Source: Corynebacterium glucuronolyticum (lineage in GTDB: Bacteria; Actinomycetota; Actinomycetes; Mycobacteriales; Mycobacteriaceae). Taken from it: a DNA stretch of 33,672 nucleotides. Position numbers and translations under genes: made by a program. The notes beneath the pieces are model-generated. The model made no database searches, was not told where the DNA came from, and saw only the letters and a program-made list of their open reading frames with translations. Positions within the stretch are counted from its first letter, which is position 1, and each line of letters starts with the position of its first letter. The stretch is taken from NCBI GenBank assembly GCA_022772305.1, contig JALFAQ010000032.1, positions 1 to 33,672 on the forward strand, in the 5' to 3' direction. Shown one piece after another: positions 24,192 to 33,672 of the stretch.

Positions 24192-24779
24192 CTACCGGGA
24201 GGTAACGAGCCCTCGATACACCTTGCGGCCGAAAGCCCACATGAAAATCTCCCCCACCGGGCCACTCACGCGCAGGACATTATCGCCCTTTTCTGCCACC
24301 CCGTGCTTATCCACTGCCACAAAACGCGGGAACCCCGTCGGCTCCACGACCACGGGCATGTTCTTGCCACGCAAGAGCCCCTTGGCCATCACTTTAAGGG
24401 AACCGTAAAGTTCCTTCTCCTCGGCTTCGTTGAGCTCTCGCGGGCCCTCCCACCCTGGCTGTGCACGTAGGACATCCTCGTGGTGAATAAAGTGCTCCGC
24501 CGTGTTCACACCAGCGGGCATCGGGAACCTCGGTCCCCTGGACCACTGTTTCACAACGGTTTCAAAACCACGGCTCGCTACCTCTTCCGATACCTCTTTG
24601 AGGCGGTCTTCCAAAAATGGAATAAACATCCCGGCGGCTGCGTCCAGGCGATTTTCACGTACCCACAGGTGGACGGCTAGATCGAGGGCAGTCCACCCCT
24701 CGCATAGAGTAGGCGCATCCGGCCCTACTTCAAGAAATGCTTCGGCTAGGCGGCGGCGTTCAACTTCGGCAAACTTCAC
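24192..24779 (-). CDS. TIGR03085 family metal-binding protein (DinB/MDMPI-like)
   Basis: A 195-aa protein of the actinobacterial TIGR03085 family, related to maleylpyruvate isomerase/DinB four-helix metal-binding folds; function unknown. LCEGWTALDLAVHLWVRENRLDAAAGM (about residues 25-51) contains the first conserved His, and NTAEHFIHHEDVLRAQPGW (about 92-110) holds the H-x-x-H-H-E metal-site segment. Length agrees with the family (about 200 aa). The start is GTG; AGTCTA (24787-24792; TAGACT on the minus strand) is a -10 box 7 nt upstream, suggesting a leaderless mRNA. Confidence 0.85.
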   Translation of the reverse strand: MKFAEVERRRLAEAFLEVGPDAPTLCEGWTALDLAVHLWVRENRLDAAAGMFIPFLEDRLKEVSEEVASRGFETVVKQWSRGPRFPMPAGVNTAEHFIHHEDVLRAQPGWEGPRELNEAEEKELYGSLKVMAKGLLRGKNMPVVVEPTGFPRFVAVDKHGVAEKGDNVLRVSGPVGEIFMWAFGRKVYRGLVTSR

Positions 24780-24786
24780 GCTAAAA

Positions 24787-24792
24787 AGTCTA
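24787..24792 (-). promoter_or_regulatory. Candidate -10 box of the TIGR03085-like gene
   Basis: TAGACT on the minus strand ends 7 nt before the GTG start, so transcription would begin at or next to the start codon. There is no Shine-Dalgarno sequence in the gap. Confidence 0.4.
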
Positions 24793-24938
24793 CATTCAAG
24801 ACATGAGCAGTGCAGAACGCTATAACACAGAAAGCACTCTCACCAGTTTTTAAAATTCGGCATTTCGTGCGCTTACTAGGTACCCCTATCTAGTCCCCGC
24901 GGTTCCCACCGGATCCGTCACCTACATGAAAAGGCAAA

Positions 24939-24969
24939 GAGGCCTCCCTCGCCTTCGCGAGGGGGCCTC
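24939..24969 (-). terminator. Intrinsic terminator of the dapB-thyX-dapA-rnj operon
   Basis: GAGGCC-T-CCCTCGC (24939-24952) pairs with GCGAGGG-GGCCTC (24957-24969) with one bulged base. On the minus strand it is followed by TTTGCCTTTTC. It lies 17 nt after the rnj stop. Confidence 0.8.
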
Positions 24970-24985
24970 CACACCTAAATTCTGA

Positions 24986-27007
24986 CTAGCGAGACTCGAC
25001 GGTCTGGGCGACGTCCTCGTCGTCTGGGCCTTCGTTCGGGCTGGCCATCTGCACAACCGTGGGAACAATCATCGGGCTGCGCTGCCACTTCTTCTCCGTG
25101 TACTTACGGATCCGACGGCGCAGCTGCTGAACCATACGGTACGTATCGTTTTCGCCCTCACCAGCGAGGTCGAGCATAATACTCTCCGCCAGCTCGGCAA
25201 TCTCCGGCATCATGGACTTCGCATCCTCCGAGAAACCGCGAGCCTGGACAGTCGGGCGCTCCAGCAGGCGACCGGAGCGGTTGTCGATGACTGCGGTCAG
25301 TGCAATGAGACCACTTTCACCGAGCTCCGTACGGTCAGCAAGCACGTGCTCGCCCACATCACCCATGGTCGTACCGTCAACGTACAGGTGGCCGATCGGA
25401 ATCTGGCCGACTACCTGCGCGCGACCGTCGACAAGATCGACAACCACACCGTTTTGAGCAAGGACGACGCGCTCCGGATCGACACCGGTGGAAATAGCGA
25501 GCTCCTTGTTCGCGCGGAGGTGACGCCACTCGCCGTGCACCGGCATGGCGTTAACCGGGCGCGCTGCGTTGTAGATGAACAGCAGCTCACCTGCGTACCC
25601 GTGACCGGACGTGTGGACGCGAGCATCGCGGGACGTAACAACGGTGGCACCAATCTGGGCCAGCATGTTAATGACACCAAACACAGCCTCTTCGTTGCCT
25701 GGAACGAGAGAGGAACTGAGGATAATGAGGTCACCGTCACGGACAGTAATCTGGCGGTGCTCACGACGAGCCATACGGGACAGGGCAGCCATTGGCTCGC
25801 CCTGCGTACCTGTGGTGATGAGCATGACCTTGTGAGGAGCCATCTTGGCTGCTTCATCCATCGTGACGAAAGTGCCACGAGGTGCTTGCAAGTAGCCAAG
25901 CTTCTGGGCGATGTCCATGTTGCGGATCATCGAGCGGCCGTTAAAGGCCACCTTGCGTCCTGCCGCCACAGCAGCATCGACGGCTGCCTGAACGCGGTAC
26001 ACGTTCGATGCGAAGGACGCAAGGATAACGCGCTGCTTTGCTCCCATGACAAGGCGCTTAATCGTCGGCGCGACATCTGCCTCCGAACCGGAGATACCCG
26101 GCGTGGTGGCGTTAGTGGAATCGCACATGAGGAGGTCGATACCCTCGTCGCCGAAGCGGGAAATCGCCGGCAAGTCGGTCGGGCGACCATCCGGAGGAGT
26201 CTGATCCAGCTTGATATCACCGGTGTGCAGAATCGTTCCGGCACCTGTCTTGAGCACGATGCCCAGGCAGTCCGGAATGGAGTGACCCACGTTGAAGAAA
26301 CGAATATTGAACGGCCCGCGTTCAACCTCGGACAGCTCGTTCACTTCAATTAACTTCGGGCGCTGGCGGTGCTCCTGGCACTTGGCGGAGATGAGTGCAC
26401 AGGTGAACTTCGATGCCAGGATGGGCAGATCCGGCCTGTGGCGAAGCAGGAACGGGATAGCGCCAATGTGATCCTCGTGCCCGTGGGTGATGACGAGCGC
26501 TTCCACCTCATCCAGTCGGTTCTCAATGTAGGAAAAATCAGGAAGGATGAGATCCACACCCGGCTCGCCGGAGCTCGGGAAAAGAACACCACAGTCGACC
26601 AGCAGCATCCGGTTCTTGTATTCGAACACGGTCATGTTGCGACCGATCTCGGAAATACCGCCGAGTGCGATAATGCGCAGACCGTTCTTGGGAGCCTTCG
26701 GGGGCTCGGGCAGGCGCTGCGTCAGATCCGCGCCCTGCATGGAGTGCACAACATTGCGACCGTATCGGTTCAAACGGCCACCGCGATTGTTGTTCTTCGA
26801 AGAACCGTTGCGGTTGGAGTTATTCCGGTTTGAATTCTTTTGATTGTTTGAATGAGCAGCCTTGCCGTTGCCACGATTCTTAGTATTGGTGGCGAGACGA
26901 CTGCTACTGCGCTTTTTAGGAGTCGATGAAGAATCGACGTTCGAAGGCGCGTCCGCGGTGTCTGATTTACGCTCCACGCGACGCCTCCGGTTGCGAGTTT
27001 CGGTCAT
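24986..27007 (-). CDS. rnj: Ribonuclease J
   Basis: A 673-aa metallo-beta-lactamase/beta-CASP ribonuclease with 5'-3' exo- and endonuclease activity in rRNA maturation and mRNA decay. The zinc motif HGHEDH is at residues 175-180, after LGGISEIGRNMTVFEY. The beta-CASP region and the C-terminal domain follow at normal length. The first about 100 residues are an Asn/Arg/Lys/Ser-rich disordered extension (NRNNSNRNGSSKNNN region), a feature of actinobacterial RNase J. It starts 2 nt after the dapA stop and is the last gene of the operon, the same dapA-rnj order as Rv2753c-Rv2752c. Confidence 0.95.
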   Translation of the reverse strand: MTETRNRRRRVERKSDTADAPSNVDSSSTPKKRSSSRLATNTKNRGNGKAAHSNNQKNSNRNNSNRNGSSKNNNRGGRLNRYGRNVVHSMQGADLTQRLPEPPKAPKNGLRIIALGGISEIGRNMTVFEYKNRMLLVDCGVLFPSSGEPGVDLILPDFSYIENRLDEVEALVITHGHEDHIGAIPFLLRHRPDLPILASKFTCALISAKCQEHRQRPKLIEVNELSEVERGPFNIRFFNVGHSIPDCLGIVLKTGAGTILHTGDIKLDQTPPDGRPTDLPAISRFGDEGIDLLMCDSTNATTPGISGSEADVAPTIKRLVMGAKQRVILASFASNVYRVQAAVDAAVAAGRKVAFNGRSMIRNMDIAQKLGYLQAPRGTFVTMDEAAKMAPHKVMLITTGTQGEPMAALSRMARREHRQITVRDGDLIILSSSLVPGNEEAVFGVINMLAQIGATVVTSRDARVHTSGHGYAGELLFIYNAARPVNAMPVHGEWRHLRANKELAISTGVDPERVVLAQNGVVVDLVDGRAQVVGQIPIGHLYVDGTTMGDVGEHVLADRTELGESGLIALTAVIDNRSGRLLERPTVQARGFSEDAKSMMPEIAELAESIMLDLAGEGENDTYRMVQQLRRRIRKYTEKKWQRSPMIVPTVVQMASPNEGPDDEDVAQTVESR

Positions 27008-27009
27008 TG

Positions 27010-28667
<1,658 letters not shown>

Positions 28668-28670
28668 GGC

Positions 28671-29492
<822 letters not shown>

Positions 29493-29566
29493 TCCTGCGT
29501 TTCCACGCCTGAGCGTGGCACCACTAGTGCCGCTTTTACAAGCAGCACGTGACTAGTAGGCGCGAA

Positions 29567-31804
29567 TTAGTGGCCATCGACCGGGATGAGGGAGATCTTC
29601 CCGCGGTTGTCGATATCCGCGATTTCGACCTCTATCTTTTCACCAACGTTGATGACATCCTCAACCTTCTCGATGCGCTTCTTGCCACCGAGCTTGGAGA
29701 TGTGAATGAGACCATCGCGGCCAGGGAGGATGGAGACGAAGGCACCGAAGTTAGCGATCTTCACCACGGTGCCGAGGAAGCGCTCTCCTACCTTCGGCAT
29801 CTGCGGGTTAGCAACGGCGTTGATCTTCTCAATCGCAGCTTCGGCAGCAGCGCCACTCGTGGCGGAGACGTACACGGTGCCATCTTCCTCGATGGACACG
29901 TCTGCACCGGTCTCCTCGGTGATGGCGTTGATGTTCTTGCCCTTCGGTCCGATGACCTCACCGATCTTGGACACTGGCACCTTGATGGAGGTGATACGCG
30001 GTGCGTAGTCGCTCATATCGTCCGGCTCCTCGATGACCTGAGCCATCGTGTCCAGGATCTCCTGGCGTGCCTCGTGGGCCTGCTGGAGAGCAGCAGCGAG
30101 AACATTGGACGGAATGCCGTCCAGCTTGGTATCCAGCTGCAGGGCGGTAACGATCTCGGACGTACCGGCAACCTTGAAGTCCATGTCGCCGAAAGCATCC
30201 TCAGCACCGAGGATGTCGGTCAGTGCCGTGTAGTGCATCTTGCCGTCGATCTTGTCGGAGACAAGACCCATGGCGATGCCGGCGACCGGTGCCTTCAGAG
30301 GAACGCCTGCGTTGAGCAGGGACAGGGTGGATGCACAGACAGAGCCCATCGAGGTGGAGCCGTTGGAGCCAAGTGCCTCAGAAACCTGGCGGATGGCGTA
30401 CGGGAAGTCCTCCTTGGACGGGATGACCGGGAGCAGGGCGCGCTCAGCAAGCGCACCGTGGCCAATTTCGCGGCGCTTCGGGGAGCCGACGCGACCGGTC
30501 TCGCCGGTGGAGTACGGCGGGAAGTTGTAGTGGTGGATGTAGCGCTTGGAGGTCACAGGCGACAGGGAGTCGATCTGCTGCTCCATCTTCAGCATGTCGA
30601 GGGTGGTGACGCCAAGGATCTGGGTCTCGCCACGCTCGAACAGGGCGGAGCCGTGTGCGCGCGGAACAAGCTCAACTTCTACGGAGAGGTCACGGATCTG
30701 CTTAACATCGCGGCCGTCGATGCGGAAGCCCTCGGTGAGGATGCGGTGACGCACGATCTCCTTGGTCACGGCGTTGTACGCTGCGCGGATCTTCTTCTCT
30801 GCGGTCTCGTCCTCTTCCTCAAACTTGGGAAGAAGCTTTTCGACGACCTGGTCCATGTGCTCGGCGGTCGCGGTGTCGCGCTCCTGCTTGCCGGGGATGG
30901 ACATGATATCGCCGATCTTCTTGGAAGCGCTCTTGCGCACTGCGTCCAGAATCTCGTCGGTGTAGTCCGGGAAAACCGGGAATTCCTTCTTGTCCTTGGC
31001 AGCAAGCTTGGACAGCTGATCCTGTGCCCGGCAGAGGGTATCGATGAACGGCTTGGCTGCCTCGAGACCCTCGGCAACTACAGACTCGGTCGGTGCGGGC
31101 GCACCGTCTGCAACGCGCTCGATGACGCTGGCGGTCGCACCAGCCTCGACCATCATGATGGCGACATCGTTCTTCTTGCCCTTCTTCACGCGACGGCCGG
31201 CAACGACCATCTCGAAAAGTGCTGCTTCGTGCTGCTCGTAGTTGGGGAAGGCAACCCACTGGCCGTCTTTGTGATCCTCATCTGCGATGAGGGCCATTCG
31301 GACACCGCCGACGGCCCCGGAAACCGGCAGGCCAGACAGCTGCGTTGCTGCGGAGGCCGCGTTGATAGCGACGACATCGTAGAACTCATTTGTGTCAACG
31401 CTCATGACGGTGATAACGCACTGAACCTCGTTGCGCAGACCCTTCTGGAACGTAGGGCGCAGCGGGCGGTCAATGAGACGACACGCGAGAATTGCGTCGG
31501 TGGAGGGGCGACCTTCACGGCGGAAAAAAGAACCGGGGATCGTGCCCTTGGCGTACATGCGCTCTTCCACGTCTACGGTGAGCGGGAAAAAGTCGAAGCC
31601 CTCACGGGGCTGGTTGCTGGCTGTCGTGGTGGCCAACATCATTGTGTCTTCGTCGAGGTAGGCGGTGACGGAACCGTCTGCCTGGCGGGCTAGCTGACCG
31701 GTCTCAAACCGGATGGTGCGGGTGCCAAAGTCACCGTTATCAATGGTGGCTGTGGCTTCAAAGGTGCCGACCTCTTCGTCGACAAAAGTCTGTACATCGT
31801 TCAT
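29567..31804 (-). CDS. pnp: Polyribonucleotide nucleotidyltransferase (PNPase / GpsI)
   Basis: A 745-aa phosphorolytic 3'-5' exoribonuclease; in actinobacteria also described as guanosine pentaphosphate synthetase (GpsI). The ATG at 31804 has GAGGAG 10 nt upstream; a GTG four codons earlier overlaps that site. Two RNase PH domains (about 20-250 and 330-560), separated by a helical linker, are followed by a KH domain ([20 protein letters not shown]) and an S1 domain ([31 protein letters not shown]). It is transcribed divergently from the guaB1-type gene. rpsO, usually next to pnp, is not in the upstream gap. Confidence 0.96.
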   Translation of the reverse strand: MNDVQTFVDEEVGTFEATATIDNGDFGTRTIRFETGQLARQADGSVTAYLDEDTMMLATTTASNQPREGFDFFPLTVDVEERMYAKGTIPGSFFRREGRPSTDAILACRLIDRPLRPTFQKGLRNEVQCVITVMSVDTNEFYDVVAINAASAATQLSGLPVSGAVGGVRMALIADEDHKDGQWVAFPNYEQHEAALFEMVVAGRRVKKGKKNDVAIMMVEAGATASVIERVADGAPAPTESVVAEGLEAAKPFIDTLCRAQDQLSKLAAKDKKEFPVFPDYTDEILDAVRKSASKKIGDIMSIPGKQERDTATAEHMDQVVEKLLPKFEEEDETAEKKIRAAYNAVTKEIVRHRILTEGFRIDGRDVKQIRDLSVEVELVPRAHGSALFERGETQILGVTTLDMLKMEQQIDSLSPVTSKRYIHHYNFPPYSTGETGRVGSPKRREIGHGALAERALLPVIPSKEDFPYAIRQVSEALGSNGSTSMGSVCASTLSLLNAGVPLKAPVAGIAMGLVSDKIDGKMHYTALTDILGAEDAFGDMDFKVAGTSEIVTALQLDTKLDGIPSNVLAAALQQAHEARQEILDTMAQVIEEPDDMSDYAPRITSIKVPVSKIGEVIGPKGKNINAITEETGADVSIEEDGTVYVSATSGAAAEAAIEKINAVANPQMPKVGERFLGTVVKIANFGAFVSILPGRDGLIHISKLGGKKRIEKVEDVINVGEKIEVEIADIDNRGKISLIPVDGH

Positions 31805-32036
31805 GTACGAGTTCACTCCTCGTATCCTAAATCCTCTCGGGCAATCGTCGGTGCTGCCCTCATAAATCTTTTCTGGTATCTAGACCTCGCACTAGTTTAG
31901 CAGGCAATTTGCACCGGCGTTAGCAGGGGCGCAAAACCGAACCAGCAAGGCTGCGATTCCACCTTCTGTTCCTCCCACTGCATCACCACCTGTGCCACTA
32001 ACCAGCCCCCACCACATCACCTATCCAGGCACCCAT

Positions 32037-33513
<1,477 letters not shown>

Positions 33514-33570
33514 CCACTTACTACCCGCTGGATTATTTCTCGATCTCCCACCACAGGGGAGGTATCTCGG

Positions 33571-33672
33571 TTAGAAACAACTCGGTCTACCCACCTCCCA
33601 GAACCGATCATGTTCTGCAGAGCGTGTGTCAACTACGTCGACTTCCATTTTCGCCCACAGCATCCTGCGCTG
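33571..33672 (-). CDS. Possible 3' end of a minus-strand gene cut by the window
   Basis: From the right edge a minus-strand frame is open for 33 codons to TAA at 33573-33571, ending with DTRSAEHDRFWEVGRPSCF. It reads as plausible protein but matches no family I recognise. It would be convergent with the guaB1-type gene. A weak CTCCC/GGGAG hairpin lies just downstream. It could be chance. Confidence 0.3.
   Translation of the reverse strand, partial: QRRMLWAKMEVDVVDTRSAEHDRFWEVGRPSCF

Noticed and set aside
29549..31693. 714-codon plus-strand open frame opposite pnp
   Set aside because: It is the mirror frame of a G+C-rich, strongly codon-biased gene. The translation has no family features, and the minus strand clearly encodes PNPase with KH and S1 domains.

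Overview
The window looks like a chromosomal segment of a Corynebacterium or close relative (Actinobacteria, Mycobacteriales). The evidence is gene order and protein content: recX-recA with a DUF3046 gene just upstream, a bioY-ecfA-ecfT biotin uptake operon, pgsA-cinA-clgR-pspA, ftsK, a TIGR03085-type gene, dapB-thyX-dapA-rnj, pnp and a GuaB1-type gene. Many of these neighbourhoods also occur around Rv2736c-Rv2754c of M. tuberculosis. The species is not assigned.

Region 1 (1 to about 5740) is an accessory island. By eye it is richer in A+T and poor in genes. It holds one intact hexapeptide acyltransferase gene (1238-2086), a complete IS21-type element (istA-istB, about 2762-5412) and the remnant of an IS3-type orfA beside the IS21 right end. 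A 27-bp imperfect direct repeat (117-143 and 5707-5733) brackets almost the whole stretch.

Region 2 (5747-10492) carries two large secreted, membrane-anchored proteins on the minus strand. Both contain modules of the actinobacterial surface-anchored (TIGR03769 / choice-of-anchor M) type, each with an H-x-H motif. A TGAA...TTCA palindrome resembling a Zur box lies in front of the upstream gene, which points to zinc-responsive surface proteins.

Region 3 (10786-33513) is core genome. recA and recX (-) are separated by an intrinsic terminator. recA has a LexA-like box, a -10 element and a leader of about 215 nt that could encode a 26-aa peptide. The plus-strand bioY-ecfA-ecfT genes form an ECF biotin importer. 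A small secreted protein (15600-15959) follows. Next come pspA, clgR, cinA and pgsA (-), a YciI-like gene (+), terC (-) under a yybP-ykoY-type Mn2+ riboswitch, ftsK (-), a DinB/TIGR03085-like gene (-), the lysine/thymidylate/RNA-decay cluster dapB-thyX-dapA-rnj (-), pnp (-) and a divergent guaB1-type gene (+). The right edge may clip the 3' end of another minus-strand gene.

The observations most worth following up are the apparently translational Mn riboswitch of terC, the paired surface proteins with a Zur-like operator, the 22-bp-phased iteron architecture at both IS21 ends, the nested IS3 remnant, the recA leader peptide candidate, and a set of genes whose -10 box sits about 7 nt from the start codon, suggesting leaderless mRNAs. 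All calls come from reading the sequence; no database search was run.
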